Source of the DNA: Komagataeibacter xylinus
GTDB taxonomy: Bacteria; Pseudomonadota; Alphaproteobacteria; Acetobacterales; Acetobacteraceae
DNA length: 64,000 nucleotides
Reading direction: 5' to 3'
NCBI RefSeq assembly: GCF_031081985.1
Contig: NZ_JARWSK010000007.1
Location: forward strand, 62,001 to 126,000
Part shown: positions 1 through 9,107 of the stretch, piece after piece
How the letters are laid out: the number at the start of each line of letters is the position of its first letter
Numbering within the stretch: the first letter of the stretch is position 1
Translations under genes and position numbers: made by a program
Notes under the pieces: generated by a model
Databases searched by the model: none
Told to the model about the DNA's origin: nothing
What the model saw: the letters and a program-made list of their open reading frames with translations, nothing else

Positions 1-1
1 C

Positions 2-328
2 ATGGCCGCGGCACCCGGGGCCATATGGGACCGGCGTTTTGTCCTGAGCGCGCCCCCCCTGCCGCCGGGCTGGTGCGTGGGTGCGGCGGGGCCGGTGGCG
101 GCGTGGTGGCCGCAGGGCAGGGGGCGGTCATGCTGGCCTGCGCGATTATTGCGCACGCTGCCCGCGCTATGGCATGATGGGCAGGTCAAGGCCGTGCCCC
201 ATATGGGCCTGCGCGCGCGGGAACCTTTTGCCGCCCATGCGGTTTTCATGAACCAGCCCCCCCATCCCGTGCTCGACTGCGCTGTATTTGGTGGCGCCGG
301 ACACGACCAGGCGGCGAGGCTGGCATAA
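2..328 (+). CDS. tilS: tRNA(Ile)-lysidine synthase, C-terminal end (partial)
   Basis: Only the last ~108 codons are present; the reading frame is open to the left edge. The tail carries a WDRRF segment and then LRTLPALWHDG followed by KAVPHMG, which matches the C-terminal substrate-binding domain of alphaproteobacterial TilS as I know it. TilS adds lysidine to C34 of tRNA-Ile(CAU) so that it reads AUA. The position directly upstream of ftsH is the usual one for tilS and supports the call. The catalytic PP-loop lies outside the window, so identification rests on the tail and the synteny. Confidence 0.7.
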   Translation: MAAAPGAIWDRRFVLSAPPLPPGWCVGAAGPVAAWWPQGRGRSCWPARLLRTLPALWHDGQVKAVPHMGLRAREPFAAHAVFMNQPPHPVLDCAVFGGAGHDQAARLA

Positions 329-459
329 AAGGTTGGCGGGTGGGGGTGTGAATATCCCCTGATCGTCCTATGTATGATAGGACGTAGTGAACGTGGCATC
401 TGTTCGCCTGCCCGCTGTGGGGCAGGGGCGAGGGGCCAGCGGATGGAACAGTGGACAAG

Positions 460-2400
460 ATGAACAATTTCGGCCGGAACTTGCTCCTGTGGGTTATCAT
501 CATCGTCCTGCTGCTGTTGCTGTTTAATGTCTTCCAGCCGGGAAGCGTGCAGCATGCATCGCAGCAGTTGGCGTATTCCGATTTCATCGGAGACGTGAAC
601 AGCGGGCATGTTCGCTCTGTCGTGGTGCAGGAGCACAACATCACCGGCACGCTGACGGATGGCACGTCGTTCGATACCTATACCCCGCAGGACCCCACCC
701 TGATTTCCCGCCTGACGGAAAAGGGCGTGGAGGTCGTGGCCAAGCCGCTCGAGGCGGATACCAACCCCATCCTGCGCTACCTCATCAACTATGCGCCGCT
801 GCTGCTCATGGTGGGGGCGTGGATCTTCATCATGCGCCAGATGCAGTCGGGTGGTGGCCGTGCCATGGGCTTTGGCAAGTCGCGTGCCCGCATGCTGACC
901 GAAAAGCAGGGCCGAGTGACGTTTGATGACGTGGCCGGCATTGATGAAGCCAAGGGCGAATTGCAGGAAATTGTCGACTTCCTGCGCGATCCGCAGAAGT
1001 TCACCCGCCTTGGCGGCAAGATCCCCAAGGGCGTGCTGCTCGTAGGCCCGCCCGGCACCGGCAAGACGCTGCTCGCCCGCGCCATTGCGGGTGAGGCGAA
1101 CGTGCCGTTCTTCACCATCTCGGGTTCCGACTTTGTGGAAATGTTCGTGGGCGTGGGCGCATCGCGCGTACGTGACATGTTCGAGCAGGGCAAGAAGGCC
1201 GCACCCTGCATTATCTTCATTGACGAAATCGACGCCGTGGGCCGCCACCGTGGCGCGGGCCTTGGCGGCGGCAATGACGAGCGTGAGCAGACACTTAACC
1301 AGATGCTTGTCGAGATGGATGGGTTTGACAGCAATGAAGGCGTGATCCTGATTGCGGCGACCAACCGCCCCGACGTGCTTGACCCTGCGCTGCTGCGCCC
1401 CGGCCGCTTCGACCGCCAGGTGGTGGTGCCCAACCCCGACGTGGCGGGCCGCGAGAAGATCCTGCGCGTGCACATGCGCAAGGTGCCGCTGGCCTCCGAT
1501 GTGGACCCCAAGGTCATTGCCCGTGGCACGCCCGGCTTCTCTGGTGCGGACCTTGCCAACCTGGTCAATGAGGCCGCTCTCATGGCCGCGCGCCTGGGCA
1601 AGCGCACGGTGGCGATGCTCGAGTTCGAGAACGCCAAGGACAAGGTGATGATGGGCGCCGAGCGCCGCTCCCTCGTCATGAGCGAGGACGAGAAGAAGAT
1701 GACCGCCTACCATGAGGGCGGGCATGCGCTGGTGGGCATTCTCACGCCGGGGTCCGACCCGGTGCACAAGGCCACCATCATTCCCCGTGGCCGGGCTTTG
1801 GGCATGGTGATGAGCCTGCCGGAGAAGGACCGCTACTCCGAAAGCCGCTCGTGGTGCATTGGCAAGCTGACGCTGGCCATGGGTGGCCGCGCGGCGGAGG
1901 AAATCATCTTCGGGGCGGACAATGTCTCGACCGGCGCTTCGGGCGACATCAAGATGGCGACCGACGTGGCCCGCCGCATGGTGACCGAATGGGGCATGAG
2001 CGAAAAGCTGGGCATGGTGGCCTATGGCGGCAACGGGCAGGAAGTGTTCCTTGGCCATAGCGTGACCCAGAACAAGAACGTGTCGGAGGAAACGGCGCGC
2101 GAGATCGATAACGAGGTGCGCAAGCTGATCGATGCCGCCTATGAGCGTGCCCGCAGCCTGCTGCTCGAGCATATCGACCAGCTTCACCGTCTTGGCGCGG
2201 CCCTGCTGGAATATGAAACCCTGACCGGCGAGGAAATTCGCCAGGTACTGCGGGGCGAGAAGATCGAGCGCGTGGTGGTGGATGATCCGATGCCGGAGAA
2301 CCGCCGTCCTTCCGTGCCGCCTTCAGCGCCTTCCGCCCCCGTGGCGCCGCTGCCCGCGCCGGAAGGTGAGGGCGGGGTTGGCACAGCCCCGGCTGGCTAG
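460..2400 (+). CDS. ftsH: ATP-dependent zinc metalloprotease FtsH
   Basis: Membrane-bound AAA+ protease that degrades misassembled membrane proteins and regulatory substrates. About 646 residues. Transmembrane helix 1 is at ~7-24, a periplasmic domain follows, and helix 2 is at ~108-126. Walker A is GPPGTGKT (196-203), Walker B is IIFIDEID, and the second region of homology contains RPGRFDR. The zinc protease motif HEGGH is at ~418-422. The tail is Pro/Ala-rich. I chose ATG 460 over the in-frame GTG at 451 because homologues begin MNN. It follows tilS by 131 bp and is followed by a palindromic repeat and then folP. Confidence 0.97.
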   Translation: MNNFGRNLLLWVIIIVLLLLLFNVFQPGSVQHASQQLAYSDFIGDVNSGHVRSVVVQEHNITGTLTDGTSFDTYTPQDPTLISRLTEKGVEVVAKPLEADTNPILRYLINYAPLLLMVGAWIFIMRQMQSGGGRAMGFGKSRARMLTEKQGRVTFDDVAGIDEAKGELQEIVDFLRDPQKFTRLGGKIPKGVLLVGPPGTGKTLLARAIAGEANVPFFTISGSDFVEMFVGVGASRVRDMFEQGKKAAPCIIFIDEIDAVGRHRGAGLGGGNDEREQTLNQMLVEMDGFDSNEGVILIAATNRPDVLDPALLRPGRFDRQVVVPNPDVAGREKILRVHMRKVPLASDVDPKVIARGTPGFSGADLANLVNEAALMAARLGKRTVAMLEFENAKDKVMMGAERRSLVMSEDEKKMTAYHEGGHALVGILTPGSDPVHKATIIPRGRALGMVMSLPEKDRYSESRSWCIGKLTLAMGGRAAEEIIFGADNVSTGASGDIKMATDVARRMVTEWGMSEKLGMVAYGGNGQEVFLGHSVTQNKNVSEETAREIDNEVRKLIDAAYERARSLLLEHIDQLHRLGAALLEYETLTGEEIRQVLRGEKIERVVVDDPMPENRRPSVPPSAPSAPVAPLPAPEGEGGVGTAPAG

Positions 2401-2422
2401 GAACGTTTTGAAAGAAAACAGT

Positions 2423-2505
2423 AAAAATTTTGGGTGCCGCCTTTTTTCAAAAAGGCAGCATTCTTTTGAAGCTTTAAGCTGGCAGGCTTTTCAAACAGTC
2501 CGTTA
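2423..2505. repeat. Palindromic intergenic repeat, copy 1
   Basis: Member of the dispersed family best seen at 20934-21013. It holds an outer arm (TTTTGGGTG), a GCCGCC/GGCAGC hairpin at 2436-2459, and a damaged GAAGC half-hairpin around 2467-2475. At 2486-2503 an extra module, CTTTTCAAACAGTC, recurs near 20378 and 52424. It lies just after the ftsH stop and may act as a terminator. Confidence 0.7.
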
Positions 2506-2604
2506 ATATGAACATGGCGGGACAGCTTCAGGCTGTTCCGCCATGTTTGTATCCGGCCCCATGCCCGCGGGCAGGCTATGAGGGGCGCGTGGAAAAGAGA
2601 GAAT

Positions 2605-2655
2605 CAAAGTTTCGGGGGCTGCGTTTTCAAAACGCTTCGCCAGAATATTTTCATA
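2605..2655. repeat. Degenerate palindromic repeat, copy 2
   Basis: Decayed relative of the same repeat: AAGTTTCGGGGG, then a GCGTTTTCAAAACGC hairpin at 2621-2635, then CCAGAATATTTTCATAA matching the opposite outer arm. The canonical GCC hairpin sequence has diverged, so membership is less certain than for other copies. It ends 16 bp before the folP start. Confidence 0.4.
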
Positions 2656-2671
2656 ATCGGGTACGTCTTGC

Positions 2672-3721
2672 ATGGCGCATTTTTCAGGCCAGTTGTTGAT
2701 TGAACCCCTGGCCCTGCTGCATGGCAAAGCAGCCCGGCAGGCGGTGGCGCGGGGTGTTGCGCGCTGGTTTGCAGGCGGTCCGCAGGCCTATGCGCTCGCC
2801 CGTCTGATCGGACCGGCGCACGAGCACATGATCGTGCCGGTTGCGGCCCTGCCCCCCGCATGGGAGGCGGCGGCCCGGCGCATCAGCGCGCCCGCGCCCG
2901 ATGCGGGGCTGCCGCCGGGGCAGCAGGTCATGGGCATCATCAACGTCACCCCGGACAGTTTCAGCGATGGCGGCCAGCATGACCGCGTGGAGACGGCGCT
3001 GGCACGCATAAAGGCGCTGCATGCCGCCGGGTGCCAGATCGTGGATATTGGCGGCGAGAGCACCCGCCCCGGCGCACCTGCCGTATCCGCCGAGGCGGAA
3101 TGGGGGCGTATCGGCCCGGTCATCCGTGCCGTGCGGGCCTGTTCCGCGCTTGATGGCCTGCATCTGTCGATTGATACGCGGCAGGCCGCGGTCATGGACC
3201 AGGCGCTGACAGCGGGGGCCACGCTCATCAATGATGTCTCGGCGCTGACGCATGACCCCGCCGCCCGCGCCGTCGTGGCGCGACATGGCTGCCCGGTCAT
3301 GCTCATGCACATGCGCGGCACGCCTGAAACGATGCGCGCGCACACGGCATATGGCGATGTGGCGGTGGATGTCGTGCGTGAACTCGGCCAGTGCGTGGAG
3401 GCGGCGGTGGCGGCAGGTATTGCACGCGCGCGCATACTCGTTGACCCCGGCATCGGTTTTGCCAAGACGCTGGAAGGCAACCTGACCCTGCTGGGCCGTC
3501 TGCCGCTGCTGGCCAATCTGGGCTGCCGGGTGGTGCTCGGCACCTCGCGCAAGCGCATGATTGGCGAACTGGCGCATGAACCCGACGCAGCCGCGCGCGA
3601 TCCGGGCACGATTGCGGCCAGCCTGCCCGGAATGGTCTTTCCCGGCGCGGTGCTCCGGGTTCACAATGCAACGGCCATGATCCAGGCCATGCGGGTGCAG
3701 CAGGGACTGGATCAGCACTAA
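2672..3721 (+). CDS. folP: Dihydropteroate synthase
   Basis: Condenses p-aminobenzoate with dihydropterin pyrophosphate in folate synthesis (cytoplasmic TIM barrel). The pterin-binding signature GIINVTPDSFSDGG is at ~91-104, followed by DIGGESTRPGA, SIDTRQAAV, INDVSAL, LMHMRG, DPGIGFAKT and LGTSRKR, all expected elements in order. At 349 residues it is longer than the ~280-residue E. coli enzyme because of ~85 N-terminal residues without recognisable motifs. I believe other Rhodospirillales homologues share such an extension. No strong ribosome site precedes ATG 2672. It sits between ftsH and glmM, a common bacterial arrangement. Confidence 0.93.
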   Translation: MAHFSGQLLIEPLALLHGKAARQAVARGVARWFAGGPQAYALARLIGPAHEHMIVPVAALPPAWEAAARRISAPAPDAGLPPGQQVMGIINVTPDSFSDGGQHDRVETALARIKALHAAGCQIVDIGGESTRPGAPAVSAEAEWGRIGPVIRAVRACSALDGLHLSIDTRQAAVMDQALTAGATLINDVSALTHDPAARAVVARHGCPVMLMHMRGTPETMRAHTAYGDVAVDVVRELGQCVEAAVAAGIARARILVDPGIGFAKTLEGNLTLLGRLPLLANLGCRVVLGTSRKRMIGELAHEPDAAARDPGTIAASLPGMVFPGAVLRVHNATAMIQAMRVQQGLDQH

Positions 3722-3772
3722 CAGGTAAGGTAGGTCGATGTCCGACCAGAACGTATCCGGAGATTCCCAGTC

Positions 3773-5131
3773 ATGGTAAAAACAAGAAAGCTGTTTGGCA
3801 CTGATGGCATTCGGGGCATGGCCAACCGCTTTCCCATGACGGTGGAAGTCGCGCAGAAGCTGGGCCAGGCTGCGGGCCTGCGTTTTATACAGGGCACGCA
3901 CCGCCATAGCGTGCTGCTGGGCAAGGATACGCGCCTGTCGGGCTATATGATCGAATGCGCGCTGGTGTCGGGTTTCCTTTCTGCCGGAATGGACGTGACG
4001 CTGGTGGGGCCGATGCCCACTCCGGCCATTGCCATGCTCACCCGTTCCCTGCGCGCCGATCTGGGCGTCATGATCTCGGCTTCGCACAATCCGTATGGCG
4101 ATAACGGCATCAAGCTGTTTGGCCCCGACGGGTTCAAGCTCTCCGATGAGACGGAAGCGGACATCGAGGCCGCAATGGGCGAAGACCTGACCCACATGCT
4201 CGCTGCACCCGACCAGATCGGTCGGGCCTCGCGCCTCAATGACGCGGCGGGCCGGTATGTGGAAAGCGCCAAGTCCTCCTTCCCCCGCCGCCTGCGGCTT
4301 GACGGGCTGCGCATCGTGATCGACTGCGCCAACGGGGCGGCCTATCGCGTGGCGCCCACGGCGTTGTGGGAACTCGGGGCGGAAGTGGTACGCATTGGCT
4401 GCGACCCCGATGGCATCAACATCAATGAAGGCTGTGGCTCCACCCGCCCCGAGGCCCTGTGCGCCGCCGTGCAGCGCCACCGGGCCGATATCGGCATCGC
4501 CCTGGATGGCGATGCCGACCGCGTGCTGATCTCCGATGAAAAAGGCCGCCTGATCGATGGTGACCAGATCTTGGCGCTGATCTCGCACTCATGGGCGCGG
4601 CAGGGGCGGCTGTCGGGGCGGCATATCGTGGCGACCGTCATGTCCAACATGGGGCTTGAGCGCTATCTCGAGACACAGGGGCTGGAACTGGTGCGCACGG
4701 CGGTGGGCGATCGCTACGTGGTGGAAAAAATGCGCGAGCTTGGCGCCAATATCGGCGGCGAGCAGTCAGGGCACATGGTGCTGTCGGACTTCGCCACCAC
4801 GGGCGACGGGCTGGTGGCAGCCCTGCAGGTGCTGGCCGAAGTGGTGGAGTCCGGTCGCCCCGCAAGCGAGGTGTGCCGCATGTTCAAGCCCTACCCGCAA
4901 CTGCTGCGCAACGTGCGCTTTGCCGGTCGCAGCCCGCTGCATGACCCGCAGGTGCAGGATGCACGCAAGGCGGCGGAAAAGCGGCTGGGTGCGCGCGGGC
5001 GGCTCGTGCTGCGTGAAAGCGGCACCGAGCCGCTGGTGCGCGTCATGGCGGAAGCCGAGGACGAGGCGCTGGTCAATGCAGTCGTCGATGACATGTGCGA
5101 GGCGATCACCGCCATCCAGATGGCGGGCTGA
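3773..5131 (+). CDS. glmM: Phosphoglucosamine mutase
   Basis: Converts glucosamine-6-phosphate to glucosamine-1-phosphate for UDP-GlcNAc, feeding peptidoglycan and LPS. 452 residues, the normal size. N-terminal LFGTDGIRG; the phosphoserine loop [13 protein letters not shown] with the phosphorylated Ser at ~104; metal loop DGDADRV; sugar loop GGEQSGH; phosphate loop [18 protein letters not shown] ribosome site lies about 10 bp before ATG 3773. Its stop is 3 bp from the thiD start, so the two are probably cotranscribed. Confidence 0.97.
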   Translation: MVKTRKLFGTDGIRGMANRFPMTVEVAQKLGQAAGLRFIQGTHRHSVLLGKDTRLSGYMIECALVSGFLSAGMDVTLVGPMPTPAIAMLTRSLRADLGVMISASHNPYGDNGIKLFGPDGFKLSDETEADIEAAMGEDLTHMLAAPDQIGRASRLNDAAGRYVESAKSSFPRRLRLDGLRIVIDCANGAAYRVAPTALWELGAEVVRIGCDPDGININEGCGSTRPEALCAAVQRHRADIGIALDGDADRVLISDEKGRLIDGDQILALISHSWARQGRLSGRHIVATVMSNMGLERYLETQGLELVRTAVGDRYVVEKMRELGANIGGEQSGHMVLSDFATTGDGLVAALQVLAEVVESGRPASEVCRMFKPYPQLLRNVRFAGRSPLHDPQVQDARKAAEKRLGARGRLVLRESGTEPLVRVMAEAEDEALVNAVVDDMCEAITAIQMAG

Positions 5132-5134
5132 GCC

Positions 5135-5929
5135 ATGCACGGGCGCATCCTCATCATGGCGGGCAGCGATAGCGGGGGCGGGGCTGGCATCCAGGCCGAT
5201 ATCAAGACCGTGACCGTGCTGGGCGGCTTCGCCATGACCGCGATTACAGCCCTGACCGCGCAGAATACGCTGGGCGTGCAGGCGGTCATGCCGGTATCCC
5301 CTGCCTTTATCGTGACCCAGATGCGCTGCGTGATGGATGATCTGGGCGTTGATGCGTTCAAGAGTGGCATGCTCGACCGGCCGGAGGTGATCGAGGCGAT
5401 TGCCGATGTGCTGCTCACCACCGCTGACATTCCCTACGTGCTCGACCCGGTCATGGTGGCGAAAGGGGGGGCTGCGCTGTTGCAGGAGCGCGCGCTGGCC
5501 ACGCTGAAGGCGCGGCTGCTGCCGCTGGCCACCGTGCTGACCCCCAACATTCCCGAAGCCGAGGCCCTGCTTGGCCACGGCATTGCCGGGCGTGCGGACA
5601 TGCTGCCCGCAGCCCGCGCCCTGCTCGCACTTGGGCCGCGCGCCGTGCTGCTCAAGGGCGGCCATATGGAAGGTGATGAACTGCTGGACGTGCTGGTACA
5701 GGCCGATGGCACGGTACAGGAATTCGTGAGCCAGCGCATCCACACTCGCCATACGCACGGCACGGGCTGTACGCTGGCAAGTGCCATAGCCACGGGGCTG
5801 GGGCAGGGCATGAGCCTGGCGGATGCCGTGATCCGGGCACAGGCCTATGTGCTGCGCGCCATTGCAGCCGCACCCGGCTATGGCGCGGGCGCAGGCCCGT
5901 TGAATCATGGTGCGGGTGGGATGGGATAG
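5135..5929 (+). CDS. thiD: Hydroxymethylpyrimidine/phosphomethylpyrimidine kinase
   Basis: Phosphorylates HMP and HMP-phosphate in thiamine pyrophosphate synthesis. 264 residues, typical. It shows the ribokinase-like start ILIMAGSDSGGGAGIQADIKT split across the first 26 residues, DPVMVAKGG, TPNIPEAEALL, and the anion-hole region HTHGTGCTLASAIA near 206-220 with the catalytic Cys. It is only 3 bp from glmM. No TPP riboswitch is visible upstream, as expected if it is carried by the glmM transcript. Confidence 0.95.
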   Translation: MHGRILIMAGSDSGGGAGIQADIKTVTVLGGFAMTAITALTAQNTLGVQAVMPVSPAFIVTQMRCVMDDLGVDAFKSGMLDRPEVIEAIADVLLTTADIPYVLDPVMVAKGGAALLQERALATLKARLLPLATVLTPNIPEAEALLGHGIAGRADMLPAARALLALGPRAVLLKGGHMEGDELLDVLVQADGTVQEFVSQRIHTRHTHGTGCTLASAIATGLGQGMSLADAVIRAQAYVLRAIAAAPGYGAGAGPLNHGAGGMG

Positions 5930-5933
5930 CGTA

Positions 5934-5948
5934 TTAATAATTCATTAA
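5934..5948. promoter_or_regulatory. CtrA-box-like site TTAA-N7-TTAA
   Basis: A perfect match to the alphaproteobacterial CtrA consensus (TTAA, seven bases, TTAA) at 5934-5937 and 5945-5948, in an AT-rich leader 128 bp before the ATG of the CtrA-like gene. The match is direct. Function is inferred, and AT-rich DNA raises the chance background. Confidence 0.45.
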
Positions 5949-6075
5949 TAAAATGAATGTCATTATATTTATTATTTCTATGGAAGAATGGTAATATATA
6001 GGCAACTTTAGGTTGTTTAATGCATAAGGCACACTTATAGGTAGGTGTAGTTAAAATATCTACTGGATGGTCGAT

Positions 6076-6804
6076 ATGCGGATTTTGCTTGTAGAACCCA
6101 ATGCCCGGAAAGCCGAAGAGACCACCCGGCATATGGAAAAAGCCGGATTTACAGTAGATCATGTTGATACAGGGCATGATGCACTGGGAATGTTAAAATC
6201 CTATAATTATGACCTTGCCGTCATGGAGGTCCGGCTGAAAGATCTTGATGGGTTCGAGGTCATTCGGGTCAGCCGGGCTGCGAGGGTGCCCACGCCCGTT
6301 CTGGTCCTGTCAGAGGAGCGCGCGGCCACCACCAAGGTGAGGGCCTTCTCCACCGGGGCGGATGATTACGTGACCCGCCCTTACGAATCGATGGAACTGA
6401 CAGCGCGGATGCAGGCGGTAATCCGTCGCTCCAAGGGGTATAGCGAGCCGACCCTGCGCGCGGGGGCGCTTGAACTGTGCCTTGATAGCCGCGCGGTGAG
6501 CGTGCACGGGCACTGCGTGCATCTGACCGGCAAGGAATACATGATTCTGGAACTGCTCCTGTTGCGCAAGGGCATGGTCCTGACCAAGGATGCCTTCCTC
6601 AACCACCTGTATGGCGGGATGGATGAGCCGGAAATGAAGATCATTGATGTGTTCATCTGCAAGCTGCGCAAGAAATTGCAGGTTGCGGGTGCAGGGCAGC
6701 TCATCGCCACCGTGTGGGGGCAGGGCTACGTGCTGCGCGACGAGGCGCCGACCCTGGCCACGGCCCCTCTGGGTGCTTCGGTTTCCCATGTAACGGCGGC
6801 GTGA
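6076..6804 (+). CDS. CtrA-family response regulator with degenerate receiver (Asp to Glu at phosphoacceptor)
   Basis: OmpR-type regulator, ~242 residues. The C-terminal DNA-binding domain is strongly CtrA-like (HLTGKEY, LNHLYGGMDEPE, KIIDVFICKLRKK, VWGQGYVLRD). The receiver is not canonical. Counting from ATG 6076, residue 51 is Glu (VMEVRL) where CtrA has the phosphorylated Asp. The acidic pair reads EP instead of ED, and the conserved Lys is Arg (TRP). Glu at this site is the classic phosphomimetic change, so the protein may act independently of a histidine kinase. It ends in Ala-Ala, as Caulobacter CtrA does for ClpXP turnover. ATG 6076 is preferred over 6067 because GGATGG lies 6 bp upstream and it aligns with MRVLL of CtrA. 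Probably a paralogue, not the cell-cycle CtrA. Confidence 0.88.
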   Translation: MRILLVEPNARKAEETTRHMEKAGFTVDHVDTGHDALGMLKSYNYDLAVMEVRLKDLDGFEVIRVSRAARVPTPVLVLSEERAATTKVRAFSTGADDYVTRPYESMELTARMQAVIRRSKGYSEPTLRAGALELCLDSRAVSVHGHCVHLTGKEYMILELLLLRKGMVLTKDAFLNHLYGGMDEPEMKIIDVFICKLRKKLQVAGAGQLIATVWGQGYVLRDEAPTLATAPLGASVSHVTAA

Positions 6805-6875
6805 TGCCTGTTACGCCTGAGTAGCTGCAACCCGAACCGGGCTGCCGTTGTTAAAATGATTGTGCAAAGAAAAAT

Positions 6876-6914
6876 GGCAGGCCCACCCCAGAAGGTGCGC
6901 CTGCCAAAGTTTTT
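6876..6914 (+). terminator. Rho-independent terminator after CtrA-like gene
   Basis: Near-perfect 12-bp stem, GGCAGGCCCACC with GGTGCGCCTGCC (one C-C mismatch) and loop CCAGAA, followed by AAAG and five T. It lies 72 bp after the stop. Confidence 0.75.
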
Positions 6915-7100
6915 AAAGTGATGATTCGATATGCGATGCCCCCATCGCCCGACCGTTATTGCATTGGCGTGCCGACCCGGACATGAGATAAATCAAACTC
7001 GGTAGAAATAATTCGTATGTTTTTTTCCGCGCATCTTTATTCCATCTCGTTGATGGGACAGGATGCGCTGATTAACAGGATGGAAACAGGCGGCACGTCG

Positions 7101-7544
7101 ATGGGAAACAAGAAAGCGCTGAGGCATCTTTACGCAGGTGGTGCGTTGCTGCTTGCCATATCCACCGGGCTGACCGCCTGCGAAAGTGTGCACGACCAGA
7201 TCGTGGATAAGGAAAACAGCCTTGCCGCAGCGGGTTTCGTGGCGCGCCCCGCCAATAATCCGGAACGGCAGTTGATGCTGCAGAAACTTCCCCCCAACCG
7301 GTTCCTCCAGAAATCGTTTGGAGACCACATGCTCTACATCTATTCCGACCCCAAGGTGTGCAATTGCCTGTATGTGGGCAATCAGGCGGCCTATGGGCGC
7401 TACATGTCCTATGTGCAGGCCCAGAATCTGGCTGACCAGCAGCAGATGACGGCGGATATGTATGAAGATGCCTCCTGGAACTGGGGCATGTGGGGCTGGG
7501 GCGGCGGCGGCTGGGGTGGCCCGTGGGGCGGCGGCTGGTGGTAA
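7101..7544 (+). CDS. Small lipoprotein with Gly/Trp-rich tail
   Basis: 147 residues from ATG 7101. An n-region MGNKK and hydrophobic core end at the lipobox LTAC (Cys ~25), so it should be a lipid-anchored envelope protein. The middle holds CNCLYVGNQAAYGRY, with two closely spaced Cys. The C-terminus consists only of Trp, Gly, Met, Asn and Pro (for example WGWGGGGWGG) and is probably flexible and aromatic. I do not recognise a family. Earlier in-frame ATGs (7017, 7080) would bury the signal peptide, so 7101 is preferred. A repeat follows it. Confidence 0.75.
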   Translation: MGNKKALRHLYAGGALLLAISTGLTACESVHDQIVDKENSLAAAGFVARPANNPERQLMLQKLPPNRFLQKSFGDHMLYIYSDPKVCNCLYVGNQAAYGRYMSYVQAQNLADQQQMTADMYEDASWNWGMWGWGGGGWGGPWGGGWW

Positions 7545-7572
7545 GGCGCTGCCAGCAGACACCGCATTGATA

Positions 7573-7658
7573 AAATAATAAACGTTTTCGAATGCCGCCT
7601 TTTCCCAAAAAGGCGGTATTTCCTTGTGGTTTTGTGAAAAAAAACCGTGCCAGAAACG
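7573..7658. repeat. Palindromic intergenic repeat, copy 3
   Basis: Contains an outer arm (AATAAACGTTTTCG), a GCCGCCTTTTCCCAAAAAGGCGG hairpin split over 7594-7616, and a diverged second hairpin (GGTTTTGTGAAAAAAAACC). It ends with CCAGAAAC. It sits between the convergent lipoprotein gene and the small minus-strand gene, so it could terminate both. Confidence 0.65.
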
Positions 7659-7677
7659 CTCTGGTGCAGGCGGAATT

Positions 7678-7920
7678 TCAGGTAAATTTGGGGCGATGGT
7701 CCGCATAGACCACCATCTGCCAGGCTTCGCGCGTGCCGAGTCGATGGGGGTGGGCATGGATGGCAGGCAGGAGCTGCCCTTCGCTTACGGCTATTTCCAC
7801 GCCGCACCCGGCACAACGGTAAATGCCGGAATGAGGGGCAACGGTGCGGGGCGGATGAAGCTTGTCGAATTCAGGATCGGTCCACGTATCAATAAACTGT
7901 GCGGACTGGTAGAGGGCCAT
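7678..7920 (-). CDS. Small zinc-ribbon-like conserved protein
   Basis: 80 residues. It has a single CxxC (YRCAGCG) followed by a His-rich segment (IHAHPH) and ends WQMVVYADHRPKF, consistent with one metal-binding site. I recall similar short proteins in Acetobacteraceae and other alphaproteobacteria, sometimes labelled 'protein L', with no established function. The start at 7920 is chosen because GGAG lies 6 bp upstream. The in-frame ATG at 7932 overlaps that site. Confidence 0.75.
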   Translation of the reverse strand: MALYQSAQFIDTWTDPEFDKLHPPRTVAPHSGIYRCAGCGVEIAVSEGQLLPAIHAHPHRLGTREAWQMVVYADHRPKFT

Positions 7921-8398
7921 CCCGTTCTCCATTGTTTTTCATCGGCTGGCTGAACTGTTAAACTAACCTTTAGCATGCATCTTATGTGGTGGCACATCCA
8001 TCCCACCACGCAGCATGCGATAATCCTGTGCTTTTTTCCCGCCTGTGAGTATTGCGCCCCGTGCGGGGCAGGTAGATTGTTTATGAGGGCATCTGTCAAA
8101 AGCCAATATCTTTTTAGTACAGAATTAAATTTCCATACGTATTAATGTAAAATGTAATTTATATTCCTGTTGATACAGATTAAAATTATTGGATACATAA
8201 AATAACAAATTTACAAATGGAATAAGTGGCTTCGTTATTTCGGTAAATATTCATCGTAATATTTTATAAAATTAACGGAATTATTTAAATAAATAAAAGT
8301 TTTCCAATGCAATTTTATTAAAAATCTTATCAGAAACTGGCGATTGGCTGAACGGGTTGTTCACAAAATCTGCCATTGCCCTGTTTTCTGCCCGCCCT
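7921..8398. other. AT-rich intergenic stretch, no gene seen
   Basis: About 480 bp between the zinc-ribbon-like gene and the 3' end of the minus-strand secreted-protein gene. From ~8095 to 8340 it is strikingly AT-rich against a GC-rich background. It has scattered TTAA tetramers but none at CtrA spacing. No open frame of credible codon use, RNA gene or clear hairpin was found. Confidence 0.6.
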
Positions 8399-9082
8399 TC
8401 AGTCTGGAGAATGAAGTGTCAGCGACTGGTCAACTGTTTGTGTCACAATGGCATTCAGCGCGCCATGTGCTGCGGTCCATTGAAAGGGATCGGCATCGTT
8501 ATTGAAGGTGGGGTCAAGCTGGTCGCCCCGTACCGTGCCATAGGCCTGAAAATACATGTCGGGGCGGGCGGGAATGGTGTCCATCGTCCATGTCCAGTCA
8601 TCGGACAGGAGGGCCGTGGCACCTACCTGCGCGCAGGGGCGCGTGGGTGACAGGGTGACGGCTGCCGTCGTCATGAGGGCTGCCTGCGGGCGGTGGTAGT
8701 GGCTGTCGCCGCCAATATCTTCCATCTGCAGGTTGCGGCGGCGCGTTTCCTCGGCGGGCGGGATGTTGCGCCAGCCATCGCCATCGGGGGCTGCATGGGC
8801 GCGATCGAGGGGATCCGATGCGGGGCCAAAGGCATGGCCTGCGTAACTGAGCGCGGTGCCTGCGGGCACATGGATCGGGCCATGGGCTGCGGCATTCTGC
8901 ACAAAGCTGTTTTCAACCGGGTGCCGGGCCAGGCAGAGTTCGATCTGGCCACCCGCCCAGGCCGGGTGGGCGGCAAGGGCCAGGCAGAGTCCGGTCAGGG
9001 CCACCCATATGCCTTGCCCGATGGCCAGCCCACCCCCCTGCGCCGGGGGCGATGGGGGGCAGGCTGGCCTTGGGCACGGCAT
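8399..9082 (-). CDS. Secreted protein of unknown function
   Basis: 227 residues from ATG 9082. A hydrophobic stretch (GIWVALTGLCLALAAHPAWA) at ~22-41 should be a cleavable signal peptide with an AWA-G site. The mature part has two or three Cys, a YHRPQAALMTTAAVTLSP segment and a VTQTVDQSLTLH tail. No family recognised. The start lies 25 bp after the stop of the YfdX-family gene on the same strand, so the two probably form an operon and may share periplasmic stress biology (inference). Confidence 0.7.
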   Translation of the reverse strand: MPCPRPACPPSPPAQGGGLAIGQGIWVALTGLCLALAAHPAWAGGQIELCLARHPVENSFVQNAAAHGPIHVPAGTALSYAGHAFGPASDPLDRAHAAPDGDGWRNIPPAEETRRRNLQMEDIGGDSHYHRPQAALMTTAAVTLSPTRPCAQVGATALLSDDWTWTMDTIPARPDMYFQAYGTVRGDQLDPTFNNDADPFQWTAAHGALNAIVTQTVDQSLTLHSPD

Positions 9083-9107
9083 GGTAATGACCGGAAACAA
9101 CCGGGAC

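Noticed and set aside
2684-4588. Very long minus-strand frame opposite folP and glmM
   Set aside because: Low-complexity His/Arg/Gly-rich product with no motif; a typical high-GC shadow of two well-identified genes.
5930-6075. Possible riboswitch in the leader between thiD and the CtrA-like gene
   Set aside because: AT-rich with no stable stem set and no TPP-type conserved boxes; better explained as a promoter and CtrA-box region.
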